From contig NZ_LT629777.1 in assembly GCF_900105475.1 (NCBI RefSeq), positions 1,178,001 through 1,242,000 of the forward strand: a stretch of 64,000 nt of DNA. Direction: 5' to 3'. The number at the start of each line of letters is the position of its first letter. Position 1 is the stretch's first letter. The position numbers were made by a program, and so were the translations under genes. The notes beneath the pieces were generated by a model, which saw only the letters and a list, made by a program, of their open reading frames with translations, was not told where the DNA came from and made no database searches. Shown here piece by piece: positions 37,621 to 47,562 of the stretch. Source of the DNA: Pseudomonas asplenii. GTDB lineage: Bacteria > Pseudomonadota > Gammaproteobacteria > Pseudomonadales > Pseudomonadaceae.

Positions 37621-38631
37621 TTATGCCTTGTGGTAAGCGGTGACCCGCTCCACTTCTTCCTTCGAACCGAGGAACACCGCCACGCGCTGGTGCAGACCTT
37701 CGGGCTGGATGTCGAGGATACGCTGGTGGCCGTCGGTGGAAGCACCGCCCGCCTGCTCGATCAGGAAGGACATCGGGTTGGCTTCGTACATCAGGCGCAG
37801 CTTGCCCGGCTTGGATGGCTCACGGCTGTCGCGTGGGTACATGAACAGGCCACCACGGGTCAGGATGCGATGCACGTCGGCCACCATGGCGGCAACCCAG
37901 CGCATGTTGTAGTTCTTTTTCAGCGGACCTTCTTCACCGGCCAGCAACTCGTCGACGTAACGCTGTACCGGGGCTTCCCAGTGGCGCTGGTTGGACATGT
38001 TGATCGCGAATTCCTGGGTGGAAGCCGGGATGGTGATGTCTTCGTGAGTCAGCACGAAGCTGCCCATTTCACGGTCCAGGGTGAAGCCCTTGACGCCATC
38101 GCCCAGGGTCAGGATCAGCATGGTCTGTGGGCCGTAGATCGCGTAGCCGGCAGCGACCTGTTGGGTACCCGGCTGCAGGAAAGCCTTTTCGTTCAGGGCT
38201 TCGTTCTGGCTCAGGTATTCGTTCGGGCAACGCAACACCGAGAAAATGGTACCGACCGGCGCGTTGATATCGATGTTCGACGAGCCGTCCAGTGGGTCGA
38301 ATACCAGCAGGTAGGCGCCTTTCGGGTACTTGCCGGGAATCTGGTAGGCGTTGTCCATTTCCTCGGACGCCATGCCGGCCAGGTGGCCGCCCCACTCGTT
38401 GGCTTCGAGCAGGATTTCGTTGGACAGCACGTCGAGTTTCTTCTGTACTTCGCCCTGCACGTTCTCGGTGCCCATGCTGCCCAGGACACCACCCAGCGCG
38501 CCCTTGGAGACGGCATGGCTGATTTCCTTACAGGCGCGCGCGACCACTTCGATCAGGAAACGCAGATCGGCAGGCGTATTGTTGCTGCGGGTCTGCTCAA
38601 TCAAATAGCGACTCAGGGTAACGCGGGACAT
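37621..38631 (-). CDS. fbp: Class I fructose-1,6-bisphosphatase
   Basis: A 336-residue gluconeogenic phosphatase. Metal and substrate motifs are [22 protein letters not shown] near residues 117-138, the conserved [13 protein letters not shown] near 163, and [19 protein letters not shown] near 275-293. Pseudomonads lack a working upper glycolytic route but use this enzyme in gluconeogenesis and the Entner-Doudoroff cycle. It stands between a chemoreceptor (convergent) and the DUF3999 gene, 202 bases upstream. Confidence 0.97.
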   Translation of the reverse strand: MSRVTLSRYLIEQTRSNNTPADLRFLIEVVARACKEISHAVSKGALGGVLGSMGTENVQGEVQKKLDVLSNEILLEANEWGGHLAGMASEEMDNAYQIPGKYPKGAYLLVFDPLDGSSNIDINAPVGTIFSVLRCPNEYLSQNEALNEKAFLQPGTQQVAAGYAIYGPQTMLILTLGDGVKGFTLDREMGSFVLTHEDITIPASTQEFAINMSNQRHWEAPVQRYVDELLAGEEGPLKKNYNMRWVAAMVADVHRILTRGGLFMYPRDSREPSKPGKLRLMYEANPMSFLIEQAGGASTDGHQRILDIQPEGLHQRVAVFLGSKEEVERVTAYHKA

Positions 38632-38833
38632 GGATGACTCCGGAGAAAGGGGGGCTTGAAAACCCGCGCAGTTTAACGCGAGTCGCGCTGCAAATCCTCA
38701 TGCTCAGACACAGATGACGCACAGAGAGTTCACAGGTCGGCTTCAGCGTAGTCCAAAAGCGCTGCCAGGCCGCGTCCGTAGAGGCCCGAATCATGGCTTC
38801 CCCAGACTGCGACCTCTCTCTGTCGCCCCACCA

Positions 38834-40198
38834 TCAGGCCTGCGGCTTGCGCAGCATGCTGAACGCCATGCCACCCAGCGCCGCCACGCCCAACAGCAGC
38901 ACCGCCCACAAGCCGATCTTCTTCCAGTCGGTCGCCGGCGGCGTCACGGTCTGCGGAACTTGCGGCGCCACCGCCTGCGCCGTGCCCGCAGTGGCCTTGC
39001 CGATCCCGGCCAGACGCTGCGGACTGTAGTCGGGGATCAACGTCGACAGCGGCAGGTTCGCCGCATTGACCGTCGCATTCCCCAACGCCAGGGAATACGG
39101 CCCGTTACCCCGTGCCAGGAACACCAGTTGTGTCGGGTGCACGGCATAACTCAAGGCCGGAGCGGTCGCGCCAAGCCCACCACCACGCTCATCGACCACC
39201 AGTTTCAATTGCGCAACGGTGTCACCGGAAAGCTCCAGCGTGTCCTGCTGCACCTCCTCGCCACCCTGCGTCAGCCGATAGAGCAAGCCGCTGGTCAGGG
39301 CCTGCCATGCCTGATTGCCCGTACGCCGACCGTACAGACGCACCGGCGCCAGGCTGTTGGGCTGGGCCAGCTGGACCCGGACCTGTTCCAGATCCAGCCC
39401 GGTGGGTAACGTCCAGGTGTACTCGCCTGCCTGGGTGGTGCTGCCAGCCAACGGCTGCGACCAGACCAGCGGCGACACCGACAGGCTGCTGGTGCTGCTC
39501 ACCAACTGCGCCGCACTCAACACCGGTGCCGACTGCGGCGACTGCCACAACAAACGCAGGTAGCGCGCCGACTGACCGGGCAGGTTCACTTCACGCTGCT
39601 CGATGCGTTCGTCGGCAAAGGACAGTCGCGCCACCTGGCCATCGCCCCAGGACTGCCAATGTTGCAGATCGTCGCTGGCCTCGATACTGAAACGCTGGAA
39701 ACCCTCGCGCTCACTGGTCCAATCAAGCACCAACTGCTGCAACGGCGCCTTGATCGCACTGGCATCGAGCAACCAGCCACGCAGCACTTCCTCACCGGCC
39801 TCCAGTTGGCTGGTAGGGCTCACCTCGACCAGCGTACCGCTGGTCGTCGCCTGGACACGCACGCTGGGTGCCGCCTGGGGCGCATCGGCCGAGCTGAAGA
39901 GCGGGAACCACTTCACATCGGTCTGGCTGCGCTGTTGCGTCGACTGCGCCTGCTCCTTGACCAGGGCATAGGCCTGGGGCTCGCCTGCCGCGTTGAATAC
40001 CCGAACGTCGTTCAAGTCGGCCTGACGGGCCTGCGCCTGCAAAGCCAGCGGCAGCTCCAGTCGGTACCAGGGGCCTTCACCGCTCACGGTCAAGGGCACC
40101 AGAGTGGCGTAATCCAAGGGTTTTTCCTGGGCCAGCAATGGCGCGCTCAGGCACAACAGCAGCACGCCCAGGCAACCCGGGCTCAACGTGCGAATCAA
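38834..40198 (-). CDS. DUF3999 family membrane-anchored protein
   Basis: A 454-residue DUF3999 protein: signal peptide (residues 1 to about 23), a large periplasmic beta-rich region, and one C-terminal membrane helix (IGLWAVLLLGVAALGGMAFSML). The TTG start at 40198 overlaps the DUF2339 stop as TTGA, with GGAG a few bases upstream, so the two are translationally coupled. DUF3999-DUF2339 pairs recur in Pseudomonas, which argues for a joint envelope function. None is established. Confidence 0.85.
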   Translation of the reverse strand: MIRTLSPGCLGVLLLCLSAPLLAQEKPLDYATLVPLTVSGEGPWYRLELPLALQAQARQADLNDVRVFNAAGEPQAYALVKEQAQSTQQRSQTDVKWFPLFSSADAPQAAPSVRVQATTSGTLVEVSPTSQLEAGEEVLRGWLLDASAIKAPLQQLVLDWTSEREGFQRFSIEASDDLQHWQSWGDGQVARLSFADERIEQREVNLPGQSARYLRLLWQSPQSAPVLSAAQLVSSTSSLSVSPLVWSQPLAGSTTQAGEYTWTLPTGLDLEQVRVQLAQPNSLAPVRLYGRRTGNQAWQALTSGLLYRLTQGGEEVQQDTLELSGDTVAQLKLVVDERGGGLGATAPALSYAVHPTQLVFLARGNGPYSLALGNATVNAANLPLSTLIPDYSPQRLAGIGKATAGTAQAVAPQVPQTVTPPATDWKKIGLWAVLLLGVAALGGMAFSMLRKPQA

Positions 40199-43100
40199 GA
40201 CGACACTCCTTCAGTTGGTGCCTCGGACAATTCAACCTCCGCGCGCTTGGGCGGCAGCGGCGCGAAATAGCCCACCACCAGCATCAATACACCAACGCCG
40301 ATGAACGAGACAATTCGCGCCAGCCCGCCACGGTTGCTCAGTTCGACGAAAAACAGTTTGGCAACCACCACCGCGATCAACGCGGCACCGATCAGCCAGA
40401 CTTCGCGCCGATGGCGCAGATGGCCGCCAATCATAAGGCTCAGGGCAATCAGGCTCCAGGCGATCGACAGACCCGCCTGAACCAGCATCGATGCCAGCAG
40501 TGCATCGAGTTCGAACGCCACACCACCCCAATGGTGGGCTGCACGCATCACCAGCGCCGTGACAAAAGCGAACAGCGACAGGCCAGAAACCGCCTGGGCG
40601 GCCAACTCGGCATGGGCGGCACGAACGCCCAACTGGGGCACGGAACTGCGCGACCAGATATAGACACTCCCCAGAGCGAACAACAGCCCCAGTTCCAGCG
40701 GGTTGAGCAGCGGCACATACGGCAGCGGCTCGGCGTGACCGTCACTGAAGCTGTTGGCCAGCCAGAACCAGCCGAGCATCAACAACGCCAGCGGTGCGGC
40801 AGCGTACAGACGGTACTCGCGCGCATGGGCGGCGATCGGCCATGGCCACTCGCGCGGCGCGGCCATCAGTAGCAGGTACAGGCTCGGCAGGATCGCGTAA
40901 CCCAGCCAGCGCCAGGCATTGTAATGCTCCGACAACAGCAGCAGGCCGTAGCGCAGCTCCAGCGCCAATACACTGATGATCAGCCAGCAGCCCAACACAT
41001 GGGCGCAACTGAGTAGCCGCGCCGGCAACTGCGGCGCCAGCTTGCGCAATGACAGCAGGTGCACGGCAAACAGCGCCGGCCACACCAGCCAGCCGAAGTG
41101 CGCCGCCGGGTTGTAGATTCGCACCCAGTCCAGCAGCAGTATCAACCCGGCCACCGGCACCAGCAGGGTGCACAGCAGCGCCAGGTCCGACCAGCGCAGG
41201 CGCAGGGCCAGCAACGTCCACAGCGCCACGCTGGCGGCGGTCATGGCCAGCATCCAGGACGCCCAGGTCGCCGATGCGGCGAACAGCATGATTTCAGCCG
41301 CCCATGCCAATACCCACCAGCCCGTGCCCCAGATCAGCAACACCCGGGACAGGCGCCGCAGGCTCAAGGCATCGAACACCGTCGGCTGGCTGTCGCGCTG
41401 CAGGCGCCAGGCGCCGACGAAAGCGGCCAGCCCAAGCACCATCGGCGTCCAGAAACCACTGTGGGCGAGCAGGCGTAGGCCCTCGTTATTGAAGTAGCCG
41501 AATTGCCCCAACCCTTCGAGCAGGAATGCGCCGCCACCGATCAGTTGCAGCAGCAGGCCGAACAGGAAACTCAGGCGCTGGCGCAGATACAGGCTCAGCC
41601 AGATGATCAGCAGGCCGCTGGCGGCCCAGACACCACTGGCCGTCGCCCACGGCAGCACGAACAGAACCGCCAGGTTGATCAGCACCAATCCGGCCAGCAG
41701 CACCACCGACAGCCCACGCAACAGCCGGGCATCGTTACGCACCATCTCGTCACGCGCGGCCAGCAGCATCCCGCCGATCAGCGACAGGCCGATCAACGAA
41801 GCACTCATCAAGCCGCCCCAACCGGCGCTGAACACCGCCGTCGATTCGCCTTCGGCGCCCTGCAGCCGTGCCAGAAACAACGCCCCGCCGAGCAGTTGCA
41901 CGGCAAATGCGCTGAACAGGAACGCCCGCGATTGCAGGCGCAGACCGACGAACAACGTCGCCAGGCCGGCCAGCGCCCAACAGATGGCGGTGCCCTGGCT
42001 GAAGAAGAACAACGGGGCCAACAGATAGAGGAACCCCAGCCCCAGGCAAGCCAGCACCGGTACCCCACGCCGCTCCCAGTGCGCCGCCTGCCCGGGGGCG
42101 GCCTGGCGCAGTTGCCAGAAGCTGAACAGCAAGGCCAATCCCAGCAGCAATGCACCCAGCGGCGCCGCATCGAGCAGGCTGTGCTCGCCGATCTGCAAGG
42201 TATCGAGGAACGCCAACGCCGAGCCCAATTGCAGCAACAGTGCGAAGATCCGCGCGAACGGCCGCTGCTGGCGCAGGCCCAGCCAGAACATACCTGCCCC
42301 TTCCACGGCCCAGGCGGCCGCCGTCCAGCGCGCATCGAGGCCCAGCGGAATCGCCAGGCTGGCGAAGATCACGCCCAGCGCCAGGCAGGTCTCGGCCAGC
42401 AGCAGCGCCCGGCCGCCCATCAGCAGGCGGGCCAGGCCCATGTAGATGATACCCAGCGCCAGCGCACTGAACGCGGCGGCGAATTCCAGGTGCTGGACCA
42501 GTGCGAACTGCAGCCCGAAGCCCACCAGCGGCGGGCCGAACAGCATCGTACCGTCGACATAGTCGCCCTGGCGCGCCGACCAGCGCAGCAACCCCTCACG
42601 ACTGTCGTCTTGCGGCCCACCGGCCATCTCGCGCAGCTTGCGCCGGGCGAACAGCAGGCCGATAGCCAGGTACATCAGGAAGAACAGCACCAGGAACGGC
42701 TCGGTACTCCACAGCAGCTCGGGCTGATAGGAGCGCAGGCCCCAGGCGAAGCCGATACCGAAGGTGCCGACAAAACCGATCAGGTTCAGCAGGCGCCAGG
42801 CCTTGAACCAGGCGATCGCCAGAATGCCGCTGTTCAACAAGATGAAGTAGCTGAACAGGGCGACATGGTTGCCGGAACCGGTGGAGGTCAGGATCGGTGC
42901 GGCAAAACCACCCAGCGCCGCAGCGGCGGCCAGCCCGACGGCGTCCTGGGTCACGGCGAGAATCGCCGAGAACACCGTGACCGCGACCAGCAGGCCGAGA
43001 GCAGCCGAAGGGTCGAGCAATGGATGCAGGCGCATCGCGGCGAAGACCGTCAGGTACAACACCGCGATCCCGGTGCCCTGCAACATCAGGCCGTAGTTGC

Positions 43101-43830
43101 TGTTGCGCAGCCGCAGCCACCAGCCCAGGCCGAGCAGACCGAGGGCACAACCGGCGACCCCGGCGTAACGCAGTTCGACAGGCACCACCATGCCTTCAGT
43201 GGCATAACGCAGCAGGAACGCCAGACCGAGGAACAGCAGCAGCACGCCGACCCGCAGCACAGTGTTACCACCGAACAGCCAGTTGCGCGCGCCAGCCACG
43301 GCACGTTCGATCAGATTCGGTTCACGCGGTGCGCGCGGAGCAACTGGCGCGACCGGCTCGCGGAGTTCGACCGGCTCCGGCGCCCAGGCATCGATTTCGG
43401 GGCGCACGGCCTGGGGCTCGTTGCGCCTCGCCGGTTCCTGCAGGTCTTGGGGCAGTTCCCAGATCAGTTCGGGGACGGCACGCAGCGCTTGGGCAATTTC
43501 TTCGACAGCCGGTTCGGCCGCCTGGGCCGGCGCGGCGGCAGGTGTTTCATCGACAACGATGGGGGTGGGCTCGACGGCAGCGGAAACAGGCGACTCGGCT
43601 CGGCTGACGCCAGTAACCTCCAGTTCACGCACTCGCTGCTCGACAGTGGCCAAGGCCTGTTGCGTTTGCTGTAAGCGGGCTTCCTGGCTGGAAGCCTGAC
43701 GACCCAGACTCCTGAGGCGGAACGCCTGGCCAATCACCAGGCCCATCAATGCACCGATCAGGGCGTCGAGGATGATCTCGTCGATCATCCAGCCCAACAC
43801 CAACCCGACCAGCATCAGAATCCATTGCAT
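40195..43830 (-). CDS. DUF2339 family giant polytopic membrane protein
   Basis: A 1211-residue DUF2339 protein. An N-terminal helix and a short coiled-coil segment (residues about 40-75, rich in Gln, Arg and Glu) are followed by a Pro/Ala/Glu-rich linker to about 170. From about 185 to the end there are more than twenty hydrophobic segments, with only short charged loops. No catalytic motif is visible. It is coupled to the DUF3999 gene downstream. Function unknown; a channel, flippase or polysaccharide-handling role would be speculation. Confidence 0.87.
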   Translation of the reverse strand: MQWILMLVGLVLGWMIDEIILDALIGALMGLVIGQAFRLRSLGRQASSQEARLQQTQQALATVEQRVRELEVTGVSRAESPVSAAVEPTPIVVDETPAAAPAQAAEPAVEEIAQALRAVPELIWELPQDLQEPARRNEPQAVRPEIDAWAPEPVELREPVAPVAPRAPREPNLIERAVAGARNWLFGGNTVLRVGVLLLFLGLAFLLRYATEGMVVPVELRYAGVAGCALGLLGLGWWLRLRNSNYGLMLQGTGIAVLYLTVFAAMRLHPLLDPSAALGLLVAVTVFSAILAVTQDAVGLAAAAALGGFAAPILTSTGSGNHVALFSYFILLNSGILAIAWFKAWRLLNLIGFVGTFGIGFAWGLRSYQPELLWSTEPFLVLFFLMYLAIGLLFARRKLREMAGGPQDDSREGLLRWSARQGDYVDGTMLFGPPLVGFGLQFALVQHLEFAAAFSALALGIIYMGLARLLMGGRALLLAETCLALGVIFASLAIPLGLDARWTAAAWAVEGAGMFWLGLRQQRPFARIFALLLQLGSALAFLDTLQIGEHSLLDAAPLGALLLGLALLFSFWQLRQAAPGQAAHWERRGVPVLACLGLGFLYLLAPLFFFSQGTAICWALAGLATLFVGLRLQSRAFLFSAFAVQLLGGALFLARLQGAEGESTAVFSAGWGGLMSASLIGLSLIGGMLLAARDEMVRNDARLLRGLSVVLLAGLVLINLAVLFVLPWATASGVWAASGLLIIWLSLYLRQRLSFLFGLLLQLIGGGAFLLEGLGQFGYFNNEGLRLLAHSGFWTPMVLGLAAFVGAWRLQRDSQPTVFDALSLRRLSRVLLIWGTGWWVLAWAAEIMLFAASATWASWMLAMTAASVALWTLLALRLRWSDLALLCTLLVPVAGLILLLDWVRIYNPAAHFGWLVWPALFAVHLLSLRKLAPQLPARLLSCAHVLGCWLIISVLALELRYGLLLLSEHYNAWRWLGYAILPSLYLLLMAAPREWPWPIAAHAREYRLYAAAPLALLMLGWFWLANSFSDGHAEPLPYVPLLNPLELGLLFALGSVYIWSRSSVPQLGVRAAHAELAAQAVSGLSLFAFVTALVMRAAHHWGGVAFELDALLASMLVQAGLSIAWSLIALSLMIGGHLRHRREVWLIGAALIAVVVAKLFFVELSNRGGLARIVSFIGVGVLMLVVGYFAPLPPKRAEVELSEAPTEGVSS

Positions 43831-43895
43831 GCACGATATCCCTCAGCGGCTTAAGCCGGATCGGGCCCGGACAGCCCCGCCCCCGCCGATACCGT

Positions 43896-43963
43896 AGGAG
43901 CAGGGCTTGCCCGCGAAGCTTTTGGCGGCCTTGATGGCCTCTTCGCGGGCAAGCCCTGCTCCT
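43896..43963. repeat. REP pair (BIME-like) between DUF2339 and glgP
   Basis: A perfect 23-bp inverted repeat: the arm at 43896-43918 (AGGAGCAGGGCTTGCCCGCG plus AAG) and its exact complement at 43941-43963, with 22 bases between. Within the arms, GGGCTTGCCCGCGAAG is the familiar Pseudomonas fluorescens REP core. Confidence 0.8.
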
Positions 43964-44081
43964 GCAGAAACGGGACCGATGTGCTGTCCGGCAAGGTGTT
44001 GCGCCCCCGGCCAATCTGCCGCGTAGTATATCGATCCGGCCCCGCCAGAGTGGGGCCGGCCTCACAACTTATTGCAAAAGA

Positions 44082-46532
44082 TTACTCAAGTGCCTTCCAG
44101 ATTTCGGTCGCGTATTCGCGAATGGTCCGGTCCGACGAGAACCAGCCCATCCGTGCACTGTTAAGTACGGCAGAACGCCACCACTCCTTGCTGTCGTGCC
44201 AGTGCGCCTCGACCTTGCCCTGGGCAGCCCAGTAAGTATCGAAGTCGGCACAGACCAGGAAACGATCGTAGTCGACCAGCGAGTCGACCAGGCCAACGTA
44301 ACGCCCCGGATCGTCCGGGGAAAACACCCCGCCCCGAATGGCCTGCAGCACGTCATTGAGGCGATGGGACGCGGCCACGTCCTGCGCCGCACTGAACTCG
44401 CCGTTGCGCTTGCGCGATTCGACCTGCTGGGCACTGAGGCCGAAGATGAACATGTGTTCCTGGCCGACCCGCTCGCACATTTCCACGTTGGCACCGTCCA
44501 GGGTGCCGATGGTCAGCGCGCCATTGAGGCCGAATTTCATGTTGCTGGTGCCCGAGGCCTCGAACCCGGCCGTGGAAATCTGCTCCGACAGGTCCGCCGC
44601 CGGGATGATGCTTTCCGCCAGGCTGACGTTGTAGTTGGGCAGGAACACCACCTTGAGCAGGCCACGCACGGTCGGGTCATTGTTGACCGTGCGGGCGATG
44701 TCATTGGTCAGCTTGATGATCAGCTTGGCCTGGTGATAACTCGCCGCAGCCTTGCCGGCGAAGATCTTCACCCGAGGCACCCAATCGGTTTCCGGCTCGG
44801 CGCGAATCGCCTGGTACAGCGCCACGGTGTGCAGCAGGTTGAGCAACTGGCGCTTGTACTCGTGGATACGCTTGACCTGCACATCGAACATCGCCGCCGG
44901 GTTGACCGCGATACCCAGGCGATCCTGGATCAACGCCGCCAGGGCGCGCTTGCTGTGCAGGCGCTGCTCGGCGAACTGCTTGCGAAAACCGGCCTTCTCG
45001 GCGAACGGCTCCAGCCCCTGCAGCAGATCTTCGGGATGATCGAGCACTTCGGGGCCCAGGGCATCGACCATCATCTCGGTCAGCCGCGGGTTGGCCTGGT
45101 ACAGCCAACGGCGGAAGGTGATGCCGTTGGTCTTGTTGTTGATCCGGTCCGGGTAGAGCTTGTGCAGTTCGGAGAACACCGTGCTGCGCATCAACTGCGT
45201 GTGCAGCCCGGACACGCCGTTGACACTGTGGGAGCCGAGAAACGCCAGGTTGCCCATGCGCACCCGGCGGCCGTTGTCCTCCTCGATCAGCGACACCGAG
45301 CGCAGCACGTCGAAATCGTGAATGCCCTTGGCCCGCAGCGAGTCGATATGCTGGGCGTTGATCAGGTAGATGATCTGCATGTGGCGCGGCAACATGCGCT
45401 CCATCAATCCCACCGGCCAGGTTTCCAGGGCTTCCGGCAACAGGGTGTGATTGGTATAGGAAAGCGTCTCGACGGTGACCTGCCAGGCCGCATCCCAGGT
45501 GACCCCATGCAGGTCCACCAGTTGCCGCATCAGTTCGGCGACCGCAATCGAGGGGTGCGTATCGTTGAGTTGGATGGCCGCATGTTCGCCAAGGCTGAGC
45601 ACCGAGTCATGCATGTTCTTGTGCCGCCGCAGCAAGTCCTGCAACGACGCCGAGACGAAGAAGTATTCCTGGCGCAAACGCAGTTCCTGGCCGGCCTCGG
45701 TGCTGTCCGCCGGGTAGAGCACGCGAGAGATGCTTTCCGCCCGGGCAACCTCGGCCACCGCGCCGAGGTGATCACCGGCGTTGAAACGCTCCAGGTGCAG
45801 TTCTTCCGTCGCCCGGGCCCGCCATAGGCGCAAGGTATTCACGCTGGCGCCGCGCCAACCGACCACCGGCGTATCGTAGGCGACCGCCCGCACGGTTTCC
45901 GCCGGCCACCAGACCTGCCGGGCCTGGCCGGTTTCGTCATGTACGGTTTCGACACTGCCGCCAAAGCCCACCGGGTAGATCACCTCGGCCCGCTCGAACT
46001 CCCAGGGGTTGCCGAAGTCCAGCCAGTTCTCGGTCTGTTCCTGCTGCCAGCCGTCGACGATGGCCTGACGGAACAGCCCGTGCTCATAGCGGATGCCATA
46101 ACCGTGGCCGGCGATGCCGAGGGTCGACATGCTCTCCATGAAACAGGCCGCCAGCCGCCCCAGACCGCCGTTGCCGAGTGCCGCGTCGGGTTCGAGCAGG
46201 CGGATGCGCTCCAAGTCGACACCGAGGTCCACCAGCGCCTCACGGGCGATATCCAGCAGGCCGAGGTTGCTCAGGCTGTCGTAGAGCAAGCGGCCGATGA
46301 GGAATTCCAGGGAAAGGTAATAGACCCGCTTCTGTCCCTTGCGATAGATCTGTCGCGTGTGATCCATCCAGTGCTCGACAATATGGTCGCGGGCGGCCAG
46401 GGCAATGGCCTCGAACCAGTCGTGATCGAAGGCATGGTCGGGATCCTTACCCACGGCGTAGGTAAGTTTGGCAAGGACGGCGGCACGAAAGGCAGCCACC
46501 TCAGTTTCACGGACAAGCGTTTCCTGAGACAT
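44082..46532 (-). CDS. glgP: Glycogen/starch phosphorylase
   Basis: An 816-residue alpha-glucan phosphorylase releasing glucose 1-phosphate from glycogen or maltodextrins. The pyridoxal-phosphate region EASGTSNMKFGLNGALTIGTLDGANVE lies near residues 635-660, and NALGNGGLGRLAACFMES-type sequence near residue 118. The start MSQETLVRE at 46532, with AGAGG upstream, gives the usual length; a frame extending to 46643 would add 37 unsupported residues. No other glycogen gene lies nearby. Confidence 0.95.
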   Translation of the reverse strand: MSQETLVRETEVAAFRAAVLAKLTYAVGKDPDHAFDHDWFEAIALAARDHIVEHWMDHTRQIYRKGQKRVYYLSLEFLIGRLLYDSLSNLGLLDIAREALVDLGVDLERIRLLEPDAALGNGGLGRLAACFMESMSTLGIAGHGYGIRYEHGLFRQAIVDGWQQEQTENWLDFGNPWEFERAEVIYPVGFGGSVETVHDETGQARQVWWPAETVRAVAYDTPVVGWRGASVNTLRLWRARATEELHLERFNAGDHLGAVAEVARAESISRVLYPADSTEAGQELRLRQEYFFVSASLQDLLRRHKNMHDSVLSLGEHAAIQLNDTHPSIAVAELMRQLVDLHGVTWDAAWQVTVETLSYTNHTLLPEALETWPVGLMERMLPRHMQIIYLINAQHIDSLRAKGIHDFDVLRSVSLIEEDNGRRVRMGNLAFLGSHSVNGVSGLHTQLMRSTVFSELHKLYPDRINNKTNGITFRRWLYQANPRLTEMMVDALGPEVLDHPEDLLQGLEPFAEKAGFRKQFAEQRLHSKRALAALIQDRLGIAVNPAAMFDVQVKRIHEYKRQLLNLLHTVALYQAIRAEPETDWVPRVKIFAGKAAASYHQAKLIIKLTNDIARTVNNDPTVRGLLKVVFLPNYNVSLAESIIPAADLSEQISTAGFEASGTSNMKFGLNGALTIGTLDGANVEMCERVGQEHMFIFGLSAQQVESRKRNGEFSAAQDVAASHRLNDVLQAIRGGVFSPDDPGRYVGLVDSLVDYDRFLVCADFDTYWAAQGKVEAHWHDSKEWWRSAVLNSARMGWFSSDRTIREYATEIWKALE

Positions 46533-46735
46533 CGATGCGACCTCTAGCGAGATGGACGATTTGAAAGCCGAGTTGTCTGAGCCTAGTCGGTTCGACACAA
46601 GGCGATGGCTCTGGTTCGGGGTTTTTTCCGAATGGCGCGACAAAGGCCGGTAAATCCGGGGGGATGCGCAAACCCGGGATCCGCGAAAAATTTTCCGGCA
46701 AAGTCGTGATTGTGCGAAAAACCGCCAAAAGGTTG

Positions 46736-46763
46736 TTCACAAATCCACAAGCCCCGGTATGAT
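46736..46763 (+). promoter_or_regulatory. Sigma-70-type promoter of the cysteine-cluster gene
   Basis: TTCACA at 46736-46741, sixteen bases, and TATGAT at 46758-46763. The -10 is near consensus and the start codon follows 32 bases later. The -35 match is modest. Confidence 0.45.
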
Positions 46764-46795
46764 CGCGCGCCCGATACACCCCTGGACGCCACCTG

Positions 46796-47230
46796 ATGAA
46801 ACCGACCCTGATCGCTGCCGCGGAACTCGACCGCCTCGAAACCTGGCAGAAGTACTCCAGCCACATGTGCGGGGGCTGCATGTCCAGCTGCTGCACGCTG
46901 CCTGTGGAAGTGAAGATCAAGGACCTGATCCGCATCGGCATCGTCGATGAGTTCGAGCGCGGTGAGCCGGCGAAAAACATCGCCAAGCGCCTGCAGAAGG
47001 AAGGCATCGTCGAGCGTTACAACCAGAAGTCCGAGATCTTCACCCTGCAGCGCATGAGCAACAACGACTGCCTGTACCTGGATCGCAAGACACGGCTGTG
47101 CACCATTTACGAAAAACGCCCGGACACCTGCCGTAACCATCCAAAAATCGGGCCACGTCCAGGGTATTGCGCCTACAAGCCCAAGCCGCAGGAGCGCCAG
47201 GCGCCAAGCCGGAACCTGGAACGCTTCTGA
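46796..47230 (+). CDS. YkgJ-type cysteine cluster protein
   Basis: A 144-residue member of the CxxCxxCC (YkgJ) family. The cluster is Cys25, Cys28, Cys32, Cys33 (MCGGCMSSCC), with further cysteines at 92, 102, 112 and 125, a pattern suited to binding zinc or an iron-sulfur cluster. The biological role is not established. It is divergent from glgP and convergent with typA. Confidence 0.88.
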   Translation: MKPTLIAAAELDRLETWQKYSSHMCGGCMSSCCTLPVEVKIKDLIRIGIVDEFERGEPAKNIAKRLQKEGIVERYNQKSEIFTLQRMSNNDCLYLDRKTRLCTIYEKRPDTCRNHPKIGPRPGYCAYKPKPQERQAPSRNLERF

Positions 47231-47562
47231 TCCTGACACGCAGCCTGTAACCCGCTCATGGCTCCGCCCCTGTGGTGAGCGGGCTTGCAAGCGCCGGGGC
47301 CGCGCAGCGACCCCAAGACCTGCCACCACGGTGTATCAGGCACAACGCGCCCACCGGGTCTACGGCTGCACTGCAGCCGAGCGCAGGCAAGCCTACTCGC
47401 CACAGAATGCGGCGCCGCTACAAAGGTCCCGTTCACTTGCAGGGCCAGGCTCACTGACAGAGCCCAGCACAGTTGCACAGCCCGGCTCACTTCTCACAGA
47501 CATAAAAAAACGCCCCCGGCCTTTCGACCGGGGGCGTTTTTCATTCAGCCGGGGCTAGAAGA
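47231..47562. other. Convergent gap between cysteine-cluster gene and typA
   Basis: This 332-base stretch contains REP-like GC-rich sequence (GAGCGGGCTTGCAAGCGC near 47276) and, at its right end, the typA terminator. No gene is supported. Confidence 0.5.
47503..47541 (-). terminator. Bidirectional intrinsic terminator for typA
   Basis: ACGCCCCCGG at 47510-47519 pairs with CCGGGGGCGT at 47528-47537 around an 8-base loop, flanked by a run of A on one side and T on the other. On the minus strand it lies 25 bases past the typA stop and ends in a U tract. Confidence 0.9.

Noticed and set aside
41503..43674. 723-codon plus-strand frame opposite the DUF2339 gene
   Set aside because: It is a Gln/Arg/Pro-rich shadow of a membrane-protein gene with no signatures.
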